Below are positions 16,608 through 24,661 of a DNA stretch of 64,000 bases, piece after piece. Each line of letters begins with the position of its first letter. The first letter of the stretch is position 1. Location of the stretch: contig NZ_VAHN01000018.1 in the NCBI RefSeq assembly GCF_005796205.1, positions 1 through 64,000 on the forward strand. Direction: 5' to 3'. The DNA comes from Pseudarthrobacter sp. NamE2. GTDB lineage: Bacteria; Actinomycetota; Actinomycetes; Actinomycetales; Micrococcaceae. Below the pieces are notes generated by a model. That model made no database searches. It saw only the letters and a program-made list of their open reading frames with translations, and had not been told where the DNA came from. A program made the position numbers and the translations under genes.

Positions 16608-18071
16608 CTAGTCCCGTCTCAGGCTCCAGGAGGCGCCGTCCGGGCCGTCCTCCACAACAATGCCGGCGTCCTTCAGGGTGTCCCTGATGGCGTCCGAGGC
16701 CGCCCAATCCTTGTTGGACCGCGCTGTTGCCCGGGCTGCCAGCTGGGCCTCGACCAGCACAGCGAGGGCTTCCACTTCCCTGGTGCCGGCGGCTTCGGAC
16801 CCGGCTACGGCGTTGAGCCCGAGGACGTCGGTCATGGTGGCGACGGCGGCCATCGCCTGCCGGGCGGATTCGTCGTCTCCGTCGGCGAGGGCCGTGTTGC
16901 CGGTACGGACCGTCTCGTGCAAAGCCGCCAGCGCGCGGGGCACGTTCAGGTCATCGTCCATTGCCTCCGCGAAGGCCGTAAGGCTTCCGGCGGGGCCGCC
17001 GTCCTGGCCGGCCGGTGCTACGTCGTGGCCAAAACGCGCTGCCGCTTTCGCCAGGAAACCGTCAATGCGTTCGACGGCGGCCGCGGCCTCCTGGAGGGAG
17101 GTGGGACGGTAGTCCAGGACTGAGCGGTAGTGCGCCTGCCCGAGGTAGTAGCGGACCACGCGGGGCGAAGCCAGTTCCAGCATTTCGGCAGGGCTGACGG
17201 TGTTTCCCACGGACTTGGACATTTTTTCGCCCTCGTAGGTCACCATGCCGTTGTGCATCCAGAAGCTGGCGAACTGGTGTCCCGCAGCCTGGGACTGCGC
17301 CATCTCGTTCTCGTGGTGCGGGAACCGCAGGTCCAGCCCGCCGCCGTGGAAATCGAACTCGGTGCCGAGGTACTTGGTGACCATGGCGGAGCATTCGAGG
17401 TGCCAGCCGGGGCGGCCGGCTCCCCAGGGGGAAGCCCAGCTCGCCGTGGCGGGTTCGTCCTCCTTGGAACCTTTCCACAGGGCGAAGTCGCGGGGATCCT
17501 TCTTTCCGCGCGGATCGGCGTCCGGAGCGGCCTGCATGTCGTCGATGTTCTGCCGGGTCAGGGCCCCGTACTTGCTCCAGGAGCGGACATCGAAGTAGAC
17601 GTCGCCTGAGCCGTCCAGCGCCGGGTAGGCGTGGCCGCGGTCCATCAACTGCTGGATGAGGGCGTGCATTTCCGGGATGTGCCCGGTGGCGCGGGGCTCG
17701 TAGGTGGGCCGGGAAACACCCAGGGTGTCGTAGGCCTTCAGGAATTCCTGTTCGTAGCGGTAGGCGAGGGCCCACCATTCCTCCCGGGGCACCTCACCCG
17801 GTTCCGGAGAAAAGCCCGGCGCGAACGATGCCTCCGATTTGGCCAGGATCTTGTCGTCGATATCCGTGACGTTCCGGACGACGGTTACGCGGTAGCCCCG
17901 GTAGGACAGCCAGCGGGTCAGCTGGTCAAAGGCGATGGCGGAGCGGATGTGGCCTACGTGCGGCATGCCCTGCACGGTAGCCCCGCAGTAGTACAGGCTG
18001 GCCTTGCCCTCGATCAGGGGAACGAAGTCCCGGACTTCGGCGGAGGCTGTGTCATAGAAGCGCAGGGTCAC
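16608..18071 (-). CDS. cysS: cysteinyl-tRNA synthetase
   Basis: A class I aminoacyl-tRNA synthetase of 487 residues that charges tRNA-Cys. C29 (LYYCGATVQ) is the first zinc ligand, residues 38-41 HVGH are the HIGH signature, and KMSKS sits near residue 280. The HHENEMAQSQAA and LECSAMVTKYLG segments supply the remaining zinc ligands. It could be mistaken for MshC, but the full C-terminal anticodon-binding region and length fit CysS. It starts 9 bases after the ispF stop, so ispD-ispF-cysS-rlmB probably form one transcription unit. Essential housekeeping gene. Confidence 0.95.
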   Translation of the reverse strand: MTLRFYDTASAEVRDFVPLIEGKASLYYCGATVQGMPHVGHIRSAIAFDQLTRWLSYRGYRVTVVRNVTDIDDKILAKSEASFAPGFSPEPGEVPREEWWALAYRYEQEFLKAYDTLGVSRPTYEPRATGHIPEMHALIQQLMDRGHAYPALDGSGDVYFDVRSWSKYGALTRQNIDDMQAAPDADPRGKKDPRDFALWKGSKEDEPATASWASPWGAGRPGWHLECSAMVTKYLGTEFDFHGGGLDLRFPHHENEMAQSQAAGHQFASFWMHNGMVTYEGEKMSKSVGNTVSPAEMLELASPRVVRYYLGQAHYRSVLDYRPTSLQEAAAAVERIDGFLAKAAARFGHDVAPAGQDGGPAGSLTAFAEAMDDDLNVPRALAALHETVRTGNTALADGDDESARQAMAAVATMTDVLGLNAVAGSEAAGTREVEALAVLVEAQLAARATARSNKDWAASDAIRDTLKDAGIVVEDGPDGASWSLRRD

Positions 18072-18080
18072 CGCTCCAGA

Positions 18081-18596
18081 CTAGCCGATGGCGTCGGAGG
18101 GCCGCGGGTAGACCAGGGCGGTGGCAACCGCGGAGATGCCTTCACCGCGTCCGGTAAAGCCGAGTCGGTCGCTGGTGGTGGCCGTGACGCTGACCGGCGC
18201 GTCCGCGGCGTCGCTGAGGACCTGCTGGGACTCCTCCCGCCGCGGTCCAAACTTGGGCCGGTTGGCGACGAACTGGACCGCCACGTTGCCGATCTCAAAC
18301 CCGGCGGCACGGACGATCCGGGCCGCTTCAGCCAAAAGTGCAACGCCGGAAGCACCGGCAAACTCAGGCCTGTCCGTACCGAAGTGGGTGCCGAGGTCTC
18401 CGATGCCGGCTGCCGAAAACAGCGCGTCCGCTGCGGCATGCGCCACAGGGTCGCCATCGGAGTGGCCCGCGAGGCCGCGCTCACCAGGCCAGAGCAGTCC
18501 GCCCAGCCACAACGGGCGGTTTGAACCGTCGGCGGCGTAGGCGTGGACGTCCAGGCCGATGCCGGTACGGGGGATGATCATGTACGGGTTTGCCAT
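18081..18596 (-). CDS. ispF: 2-C-methyl-D-erythritol 2,4-cyclodiphosphate synthase
   Basis: The fifth step of the MEP isoprenoid pathway: cyclises CDP-ME-2-phosphate to MEcPP. 171 residues from the ATG at 18596, close to the usual 160. The metal ligands D16 and H18 (GLDVHAY) and the GHSDGDPVAHAAADALFSAA block are intact, and TTSDRLGFTGRGEGI near the C-terminus binds the cytidine. The start lies 2 bases after the ispD stop codon, so the two are translationally linked. An extra upstream in-frame Met at 18614 would overlap ispD and is less likely. Confidence 0.95.
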   Translation of the reverse strand: MANPYMIIPRTGIGLDVHAYAADGSNRPLWLGGLLWPGERGLAGHSDGDPVAHAAADALFSAAGIGDLGTHFGTDRPEFAGASGVALLAEAARIVRAAGFEIGNVAVQFVANRPKFGPRREESQQVLSDAADAPVSVTATTSDRLGFTGRGEGISAVATALVYPRPSDAIG

Positions 18597-18598
18597 GC

Positions 18599-19381
18599 TT
18601 AGCCTTCCACCCACCGGGCACCGAGCGGGCCTTCGAGCAGCCCTTCGGCGAGGATCAGGTCCAGCGGGGTGGTGATCTTCAAGGACTGGGTGGAACCACG
18701 GACCACGTGGACCGCCGTGCCGGTCATCTCCACCAGCATGGCGTCGTCGGTGATGGCTGCCGCTTGCCCGGAGTCCAAGGCCAGTGCGGCCTGGTGCGCC
18801 TCCTGCAGCGTGTTGGTCCGGAATCCCTGGGGTGTCTGGACTGCCCTCAGGTCCTCCCTGGGCGCCGTTCCGGTGACCACTTCCGGGGCCAGCGCTGCGT
18901 CTCCGTCCGACGTCGGCGCGACGGTCTTGACTGTGTCCACCACGGGGATGGCAGGAATGACAGCCTGGGCACCGGCAGCGAGTGCGTCGGTAACGCGGTG
19001 GAACACAGCTTCGGGTGCCAGGGCGCGGGCGGCGTCATGGACCAGGACGGCGTCCGTGCCCTCCATCAAGGCACCCAGCCCCGCCCGAACGGACTCAGCC
19101 CGGGTGGCGCCGCCGTCGACGATGGTGAGCAACGGGCCACCGTCGGCAAGTTCTTCCCGGAAGTCGTCGCACTGGCGGCGCAGGCTTTCGTGGCCCGCCG
19201 GCAGCGCAATGCACACCTGGCTGGCAATTCCGGACGCAACGATGCCGCGGAGGGCATGCATCAGGATGGACTCCCCGCCCAGCGGGACCGCCGCCTTGGG
19301 CATGCCATACCCAAGCCGCTGCCCGGAACCTGCAGCCACCAGGATCACCGCGGTGACCAGGCGCTTAGCTGTTTCGCTCAT
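18599..19381 (-). CDS. ispD: 2-C-methyl-D-erythritol 4-phosphate cytidylyltransferase
   Basis: The third MEP-pathway step, joining CTP and MEP. From the ATG at 19381 it is 260 residues. The nucleotide-binding motif AAGSGQRLGYGMPKA (a normal GxGxRxG-type loop) is at the N-terminus, followed by VHDAARALA and TPQGFRT-type motifs typical of IspD. It is directly upstream of ispF. It is separated from carD by a clear terminator, so a separate promoter within 19382-19461 is expected. A longer frame to 19504 would cross that terminator and is rejected. Confidence 0.93.
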   Translation of the reverse strand: MSETAKRLVTAVILVAAGSGQRLGYGMPKAAVPLGGESILMHALRGIVASGIASQVCIALPAGHESLRRQCDDFREELADGGPLLTIVDGGATRAESVRAGLGALMEGTDAVLVHDAARALAPEAVFHRVTDALAAGAQAVIPAIPVVDTVKTVAPTSDGDAALAPEVVTGTAPREDLRAVQTPQGFRTNTLQEAHQAALALDSGQAAAITDDAMLVEMTGTAVHVVRGSTQSLKITTPLDLILAEGLLEGPLGARWVEG

Positions 19382-19460
19382 GCGGACTAGCCTACGTCCC
19401 TGCGCGCCCTCATGCCGGAACCAGCCACGACGGTGCAGCAGGCAGGACATGATGCCAAGG

Positions 19461-19499
19461 CAAAAAAGAAGCCCCGGCTGCACTTTCGTGCCGCCGGGG
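19461..19499 (-). terminator. intrinsic terminator after carD
   Basis: On the minus strand a stem of 7 bp (19493-19499 with 19472-19478), extended by GCAC/GTGC around a 4-nt loop, is followed by a CTTCTTTTTTG tract. It sits 9 bases past the carD stop: a textbook rho-independent terminator that separates carD from ispD. Confidence 0.85.
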
Positions 19500-19507
19500 T
19501 TCAATTC

Positions 19508-19990
19508 TTAGGAAGCCAAAACCTCGTCGAGAACGCTTGCCGCCTTCTCTTCGTCGGTCTTTTCGGCCAGCGCCAGTTCTGAAATCAGAATCTGCCGGGC
19601 CTTGGCCAGCATTCGCTTTTCGCCTGCGGAAAGGCCCCGGTCGTGATCACGGCGCCACAGGTCACGGACGACCTCTGCGACCTTGATGACGTCACCGGAA
19701 GCAAGCTTCTCCAGATTTGCCTTGTACCTGCGCGACCAGTTGGTGGGCTCTTCGGTGAACTCGGCGCGAAGCACATCAAACACGTGCTCCAGGCCATCCT
19801 TGCCCACTACGTCCCGGACCCCAACAAGGTCAACGTTTTCTGCTGGAACTTCAATGGTCAGATCACCCTGAGCCACCTTGAGCTTGAGATACATTTTCTC
19901 TTCGCCCTTGATGGTGCGCATCTTGATTTCTTCAATCTTCGCAGCACCGTGGTGAGGGTAAACTACTGTCTCGCCGACCTCAAATACCAT
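19508..19990 (-). CDS. carD: CarD family RNA polymerase-binding transcription regulator
   Basis: A 160-residue CarD. The N-terminal Tudor-like RNAP interaction domain (VGETVVYPHHGAAKIEEI, 5-22, to about 65) binds the beta subunit; the helical C-terminal domain contains W85 (TNWSRRYK), at the same number as the tryptophan that wedges into the promoter minor groove in the mycobacterial protein. It stabilises open complexes at rRNA and other promoters. Being next to ispD-ispF is the standard actinobacterial arrangement. It is monocistronic, with its own terminator and a 255-bp upstream gap. Confidence 0.95.
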   Translation of the reverse strand: MVFEVGETVVYPHHGAAKIEEIKMRTIKGEEKMYLKLKVAQGDLTIEVPAENVDLVGVRDVVGKDGLEHVFDVLRAEFTEEPTNWSRRYKANLEKLASGDVIKVAEVVRDLWRRDHDRGLSAGEKRMLAKARQILISELALAEKTDEEKAASVLDEVLAS

Positions 19991-20070
19991 GTGGACATTT
20001 CCCCTTTCCCGCAGACCAGTTTATCACGATGCAGGCATATGACCGGCCGCGGAACGGGCCTGGAACCGCA

Positions 20071-20098
20071 TAAATACGCGGAAAATGGGCCAAAACAA
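20071..20098 (-). promoter_or_regulatory. candidate carD promoter
   Basis: On the minus strand TTGTTT (20098-20093) and TATTTA (20076-20071) are separated by 16 bases and point at carD, giving a leader of about 75 bases. Match to consensus is moderate. A nearby 7-bp inverted repeat GGATGCA/TGCATCC (20117-20123 and 20132-20138) could be an operator. Confidence 0.35.
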
Positions 20099-20245
20099 CC
20101 CTCTGGACCCCTTGACGGATGCAGATAATAGTGCATCCCCGGGGTGCTGCCAAGATCCCTGCGACGCCCCCGAATCCTCGTTTGGGGGCCTTTCCGGATA
20201 GGCTATGCCTGAATAATGTTTCAAGACTCTCGAGGAGTACGTGAC

Positions 20246-20800
20246 GTGCGTTCCACTGCGATGAACCGGGCCCTGCGCGGCAAACTGGCGCTGACGGCTG
20301 CCGCCCTTGGCGTCGGACTGCTGGCATCAGGCTGTAGCGTCAACAATTCCCAGCAGACAACTGCCCAGTACCAGCAGTCGGACGGAATCAACACCGAAGT
20401 CGGTCCGCTCGAGCTGCGCAATATGATGATCGTCTCCGCCGGCGAGGACCAGCCCGGCCGCGTTATCGGTGCCGTCTACAACTCCTCTTCCGAAGATGTG
20501 AAGCTCACGGTCAACGGCGCCGAAGGCTCGCAGACTGAGGTTCCCGTCAAGGCCAACTCCTACACTCTTCTGAACGAGAGCTCGGATGAAGCCATCCTGA
20601 GCACCACCGGCGATGTTCCGGGTTCACTGGTTGACATCACGATCACCGAGGACGCCACCAACGTCAGCAGCACGGTCAAATTCCCCGTCCTCGACGCAAC
20701 CCTGCCCGAGTACAAGGAGTACCTGCCGGCCGGCAGCACCCAGTCGCCGTCCCCGACCCCGTCGCCAACGGCTTCGGAACTCGGCGGCTCGAACCACTAG
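20246..20800 (+). CDS. conserved secreted lipoprotein, function unknown
   Basis: A lipoprotein of 184 residues from the GTG at 20246, which has GAGGAG at 20232-20237, 8 bases upstream. The signal peptide ends in a lipobox LLASGC with C30 as the lipidated residue. The mature part contains a beta-rich stretch (about 55-150) and a Pro/Ser/Thr-rich C-terminal tail (SPSPTPSPTAS). The overall pattern resembles the copper-chaperone-like or DUF-type lipoproteins seen in Micrococcaceae, but no metal-binding Met/His motif is visible, so no function is assigned. It converges with regX3. Confidence 0.8.
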   Translation: MRSTAMNRALRGKLALTAAALGVGLLASGCSVNNSQQTTAQYQQSDGINTEVGPLELRNMMIVSAGEDQPGRVIGAVYNSSSEDVKLTVNGAEGSQTEVPVKANSYTLLNESSDEAILSTTGDVPGSLVDITITEDATNVSSTVKFPVLDATLPEYKEYLPAGSTQSPSPTPSPTASELGGSNH

Positions 20801-20816
20801 GCCAGGCGCAACAAAC

Positions 20817-20860
20817 ACATAACAGGAGGGAGGGGCCGCGGCCCCTCCCTCCTGTTATGT
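20817..20860. terminator. bidirectional terminator, 44-bp perfect palindrome
   Basis: A perfect 44-bp palindrome without a spacer, centred at 20838/20839, lies between the lipoprotein stop and the convergent regX3 stop. It would form a GC-rich hairpin in either transcript. Confidence 0.8.
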
Positions 20861-20897
20861 CCGGCGGCTTGCTATGCCATGCAGCGGCATGCTCCAG

Positions 20898-21578
20898 TCA
20901 CGGTTCGAATTTGTACCCGAGGCCGCGGACGGTCACGAGGTACCGGGGCGCGGAGGGATCGGGTTCAATCTTGCCGCGAAGGCGCTTGACGTGGACGTCC
21001 AGGGTCTTGGTGTCGCCCACGTAGTCGGAGCCCCACACGCGGTCTATCAGCTGGCCGCGGGTGAGCACCCGGCCGGAGTTGCGCAGCAGCATTTCGAGGA
21101 GTTCGAATTCCTTGAGGGGCAGCAGGACCTGTTCCCCGTCCACGCTCACCACATGCCGTTCAATGTCCATCCGGACCGGGCCCGCCTGCACGGTGGAGGA
21201 GATGAGCTCTTCCGGTTCGCCCTGGCGCCGCAGCACGGCCCGGACCCTGGCCACCAGTTCTCGTGACGAGTAGGGCTTGGTGACGTAGTCGTCGGCCCCC
21301 AGCTCCAGCCCCACCACTTTGTCGATCTCCGAGTCCTTGGCGGTCAGCATGATGACCGGGACGCTGGAACGCTGGCGGAGCTGGCGGCACACCTCGGTCC
21401 CGGACAGCCCGGGGAGCTGCAGATCCAGCAGCACCAGGTCGGCGCCGTTCCGGTCGAACTCCGTAATGGCGTCCAGGCCGTTGTCCACGACCTCCACCTC
21501 AAAACCCTCTTTGCCCAGCAAATAGGACAGGGGATCGCTGAACGATTCCTCGTCCTCCACTATCAAGATCCTGCTCAA
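20898..21578 (-). CDS. regX3: OmpR/PhoB-family response regulator RegX3
   Basis: 226 residues: a receiver domain with phosphoacceptor D52 (LVLLDLQLPG), acidic pocket near D9, T79 and K101 (YVTKPY), then a winged-helix domain ending RYLVTVRGLGYKF. It overlaps the senX3 stop by 4 bases, the pairing that defines the SenX3-RegX3 phosphate-limitation system. Divergent phoU beyond senX3 strengthens the assignment. It should bind direct TTCA repeats, and such a repeat is present in the senX3-phoU gap. Confidence 0.92.
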   Translation of the reverse strand: MSRILIVEDEESFSDPLSYLLGKEGFEVEVVDNGLDAITEFDRNGADLVLLDLQLPGLSGTEVCRQLRQRSSVPVIMLTAKDSEIDKVVGLELGADDYVTKPYSSRELVARVRAVLRRQGEPEELISSTVQAGPVRMDIERHVVSVDGEQVLLPLKEFELLEMLLRNSGRVLTRGQLIDRVWGSDYVGDTKTLDVHVKRLRGKIEPDPSAPRYLVTVRGLGYKFEP

Positions 21579-22831
21579 GCGCTAGCTCCTCGTTCTTTTG
21601 CGCCGGCGGCGCGGGGTACGTGGGTGACTGATGGCAGTTCGGCCCCCTGCCCTGGCTGCTCCTGTGCAGGCCGGGCGGCAAGCGGAAGGTCCTCGTCGCC
21701 GTCGTGCCCTTCCATCTCGGGAAGGCGGAGGGTGAAGGTGGACCCCTGGCCTGGCTGCGACCAGACCGTCACCTCGCCGCCGTGGTTCGACGCGACATGC
21801 TTAACGATGCTCAGGCCCAGCCCGGTTCCGCCGGTGTGCCGGGAGCGGGCGGAGTCCACGCGGTAGAAGCGTTCAAAGACGCGCTCCTGGTCCTCGGCGC
21901 TGAGGCCCTCCCCCTGGTCCGTCACTGAGATGGAGATCAGGCCGTCCTTGGAACGGACTCCGATGCCCACGCGGGTGTTTGCCGGCGAGTAGCGGATGGC
22001 GTTGTCGATAAGGTTCCGCAGGGCCGTGACCAGCAGGTCCTGGTCGCCGAAGACCTTGCCCTCGGTGCGGCCGCCCACCACGATGGTGATGTTCTTGCTC
22101 TCCGCCGGCAGCTGCGACCGGTCCACGGCGTCCGCGATGACAGCGTTGATGTCCACCGGTCCGCCCTGGGTGGTGACATTGGCTCCCTGCAGGCGGGAAA
22201 GCTCGATGATGTCCTGCACCAGCGCCGCGAGCCTGCCGGATTCCTTGTGCAAGCGCTTGGCGAAGCGGCGGACGGCCAGCTCGTCGTCCGCCGACGACTC
22301 AAGGGCCTCAGCCAGCAGCGAGATGGCTCCCACCGGAGTCTTCAGTTCATGCGAAACGTTGGCGACGAAATCGTTGCGGATTTCCTCGGTGCGGGTGATC
22401 TCCGTCCGGTCATCGGCGAGCAGGAGGATGTATTCCTTGCCAAGCATCGCTGCCCGGACCTGGACGATGATGGTCCCCTGCCCCAGCGGACCGCGGGGCA
22501 GTTCCAGCTGCTTTTCCAGGATCACGCCGTCGCGGCGGACGCCGGCCGTCATGTCCAGCAGTTCCTTATGGACCACGGTGTGGCCGCGGACCAGGCCGTA
22601 GGCATAGGCGGCGGGGCTGGCACGGACCACGCCGTCCACGGCGTCAACCACCACAAAAGCCCGCCCGACGACGGCCAGCACCTCGGCCGCGCCCGGCGGC
22701 AGTGCCACCTCGTCCGGGTCCACGTCCAGCAGCCGGCGCTGCTTCTCGCTCACCCGATAGGCGAGCACGCCAAAGGTGCCGAGCGCCAGGCCGACGAGGC
22801 CTGCGACCAGACCGATGAGCATAGGATCCAC
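21575..22831 (-). CDS. senX3: phosphate-sensing sensor histidine kinase SenX3
   Basis: A 418-residue kinase with one N-terminal membrane helix (about 4-26), a PAS-like region (about 50-140), a HisKA domain with H161 in FVANVSHELKTP, and a HATPase_c domain with DNAIRYS, DQGEGL and HTGGTGLGLSIV boxes. It phosphorylates RegX3 on D52. The lack of a large periplasmic domain fits models in which SenX3 is governed by PhoU and the Pst transporter rather than by direct ligand binding. No pst genes are in this window. The short acidic and proline-rich tail is likely unstructured. Confidence 0.92.
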   Translation of the reverse strand: MDPMLIGLVAGLVGLALGTFGVLAYRVSEKQRRLLDVDPDEVALPPGAAEVLAVVGRAFVVVDAVDGVVRASPAAYAYGLVRGHTVVHKELLDMTAGVRRDGVILEKQLELPRGPLGQGTIIVQVRAAMLGKEYILLLADDRTEITRTEEIRNDFVANVSHELKTPVGAISLLAEALESSADDELAVRRFAKRLHKESGRLAALVQDIIELSRLQGANVTTQGGPVDINAVIADAVDRSQLPAESKNITIVVGGRTEGKVFGDQDLLVTALRNLIDNAIRYSPANTRVGIGVRSKDGLISISVTDQGEGLSAEDQERVFERFYRVDSARSRHTGGTGLGLSIVKHVASNHGGEVTVWSQPGQGSTFTLRLPEMEGHDGDEDLPLAARPAQEQPGQGAELPSVTHVPRAAGAKERGASA

Positions 22832-22885
22832 AGGTCCACCTTATGCTCTAGCTGCGGCCGATCCGGCGCGTCCTGCCCTGTTGCA

Positions 22886-22910
22886 TGAACGATTCAACTA
22901 ACGTTCACCT
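22886..22910. promoter_or_regulatory. candidate RegX3/PhoP-type binding box between senX3 and phoU
   Basis: TTCA occurs at 22893-22896 and 22904-22907, an 11-bp period as in actinobacterial PHO boxes (GTTCACC repeats); the second copy reads GTTCACC. TGAAC at 22886-22890 also forms an inverted pair with GTTCA at 22903-22907. It lies upstream of both divergent genes. RegX3 binding is inferred. Confidence 0.5.
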
Positions 22911-23027
22911 GCACAAGCCTTACCGTTTACCGGATACTGGCAGAGTAACGAGTTGGACTGCCCGCGGGCGACATGATTCCTGCTGCCATGGTGCGGACCG
23001 GCAGGAGTTCAAAGGAAAGGACGCCTA

Positions 23028-23690
23028 GTGCGTAAGGTTTTTCAGGAAGAGCTCACCCACGTTGGTGAAGAGCTGGTGCAGATCTCCCGGCTGGTCAGCG
23101 AAGCAATGGACAAGGCCACCACTTCCTTCGAAATGGCAGACGTGGACCTCGCACAGGACGTGATTGCGGCCGATGCGCGGATCGACTTCCTGCAGAACAG
23201 CCTGGATGAACGGGCCATCGACATTCTTGCCCTGCAGGGCCCGGTGGCCAGCGACCTGCGCATGATCGTCGGTTCGCTGCGCATGAGCGCGTCCCTGGAA
23301 CGCATGGGCGACCTTGCCCGGCACATCGCCCAGCTGGCCCGGCTCCGGTTCCCGTCGACCGTTATTCCAGCTTCCATGACGGAGACCTTCAAGCAGATGG
23401 CCGAGCTGGACAAGGTGATCGCGGACAAGGTGACCGTGCTGCTGGAAACCAGGGACCTGGAAGTCGCCCGCGACATCCTCAAGGCGAACAGCGCCATCAA
23501 CGACCTGCATCTGAGCGTCTTCAAGGCCATCGCAGCGCCGGAATGGGCCGAGTCCCCGGCCACCACCGTGGACGTTGCCCTGGCCAGCCGCTACTTCGAG
23601 CGTTTCGCGGACCATGGCGTCTCCGTCGCCCAGAAGGTCACCTACCTCGTCACAGGGGCGTGGCAGCCGAACGGCATCGAACACAGCTAA
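23028..23690 (+). CDS. phoU: phosphate signalling regulator PhoU
   Basis: 220 residues made of two PhoU three-helix repeats (about 10-100 and 115-205), each with the acidic metal-binding pattern (SLERMGDLARHIAQ; ASRYFERFADHGVS). It links the Pst transporter to SenX3, restraining the response under phosphate sufficiency. GTG start with AAAGGAAAGG upstream. It is divergent from senX3 and probably RegX3-controlled. Length and both motifs are normal. Confidence 0.93.
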   Translation: MRKVFQEELTHVGEELVQISRLVSEAMDKATTSFEMADVDLAQDVIAADARIDFLQNSLDERAIDILALQGPVASDLRMIVGSLRMSASLERMGDLARHIAQLARLRFPSTVIPASMTETFKQMAELDKVIADKVTVLLETRDLEVARDILKANSAINDLHLSVFKAIAAPEWAESPATTVDVALASRYFERFADHGVSVAQKVTYLVTGAWQPNGIEHS

Positions 23691-23699
23691 CCGCAAGGA

Positions 23700-23759
23700 G
23701 TTTTTGTCCAGATACGCCGACCTCCACTGCCGGGAAACCTGCATATGTGGACAAAAATT
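23700..23759. repeat. dispersed palindromic element, copy A
   Basis: Left arm GTTTTTGTCCAGATA (23700-23714) and right arm TATGTGGACAAAAATT (23744-23759) form an imperfect inverted repeat around a 29-nt centre. Its right half is nearly identical to that of the element at 50375-50441. It begins 10 bases after the phoU stop. Confidence 0.7.
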
Positions 23760-23768
23760 CCGGCGGAA

Positions 23769-23817
23769 CGTACGACGGCGGGCTGGTCACTTGAGGTGAC
23801 CAGCCCGCCGTCGTACG
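23769..23817. terminator. bidirectional terminator between phoU and gpm
   Basis: A perfect 22-bp inverted repeat (23769-23790 and 23796-23817) with a 5-nt loop TTGAG between convergent genes. The stem base reads GTACGACGGCGG, an end shared with the hairpin at 59969. Confidence 0.85.
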
Positions 23818-23827
23818 CGTTAGCGCC

Positions 23828-24574
23828 TTACTTCTTGCCCTGGTTGGCGACCGCCAGGATGGCGTGCTCGGCGGCCTCGGGGTCGAGGTAGGTGCCGCCC
23901 GGCTTGACCGGCTGGAAGTCCTCGTCCAGATCGTAGACCAGCGGGATGCCGGTGGGGATGTTCAGGCTGGCAATGGCTTCGTCGCTGATGCCGTCCAGGT
24001 GCTTGACCAGCGCGCGGAGGGAGTTGCCGTGGGCGGTGACAAGGACGGTCTTGCCGGCCTTCAGGTCTTCCTTGATGTCCGACTCCCAGTACGGCAGTAG
24101 GCGGACCAGCACATCCTTGAGGCATTCCGTGCGCGGAAGGGCATCGCCGAGGCCGGCGTAGCGCGGGTCATGGGCCTGGGAGAATTCGGAACTGTCATCC
24201 AGGGGCGGCGGCGGGGTGTCGTAGGAGCGGCGCCATTCCATGAACTGTTCCTCGCCGTATTCGGCCAGGGTCTGTGCCTTGTCCTTGCCCTGCAGCGCAC
24301 CGTAGTGGCGTTCGTTCAGGCGCCAGTCGCGCTTGACCGGGATCCAGCCGCGGTCGGCCTTGTCCAAAGCGATGTTGGCCGTGTTGATGGCCCGCTTCAA
24401 CAGGGAGGTGTAAAGCACGTCCGGCAAAACGTTGTTCTCTACCAGGAGCTCACCGCCCCGTGCTGCTTCCTCACGGCCCTGCTCGTTCAGGTCAACGTCC
24501 ACCCATCCGGTGAACAGGTTCTTGGCGTTCCATTCGCTGTGGCCATGGCGCAGCAGAATCAGCTTGTAAGTCAT
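23828..24574 (-). CDS. gpmA: 2,3-bisphosphoglycerate-dependent phosphoglycerate mutase
   Basis: A glycolytic enzyme of 248 residues interconverting 3- and 2-phosphoglycerate through a phosphohistidine. The RHG signature is at 9-11 (LLRHGHSEWN) with H10 as the phosphorylated residue; the second catalytic region is TAHGNSLRALVKHL. The ATG at 24574 follows AGGATG with good spacing; an upstream ATG at 24583 would lie within that site. It is monocistronic, convergent with phoU. Cytoplasmic. Confidence 0.95.
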   Translation of the reverse strand: MTYKLILLRHGHSEWNAKNLFTGWVDVDLNEQGREEAARGGELLVENNVLPDVLYTSLLKRAINTANIALDKADRGWIPVKRDWRLNERHYGALQGKDKAQTLAEYGEEQFMEWRRSYDTPPPPLDDSSEFSQAHDPRYAGLGDALPRTECLKDVLVRLLPYWESDIKEDLKAGKTVLVTAHGNSLRALVKHLDGISDEAIASLNIPTGIPLVYDLDEDFQPVKPGGTYLDPEAAEHAILAVANQGKK

Positions 24575-24661
24575 GATTTTCATCCTAGCCGAGCGCTGTT
24601 GCCGCCCGCCCAGCGTTACAGACCGGGGCCCGTTCCGCTGCCACGGGGATAAAGTGGGGCG

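Noticed and set aside
16519..16707. N-terminal extension of rlmB
   Set aside because: It overlaps the cysS 3' end and lacks family similarity; the ATG at 16518 has a good ribosome-binding site.
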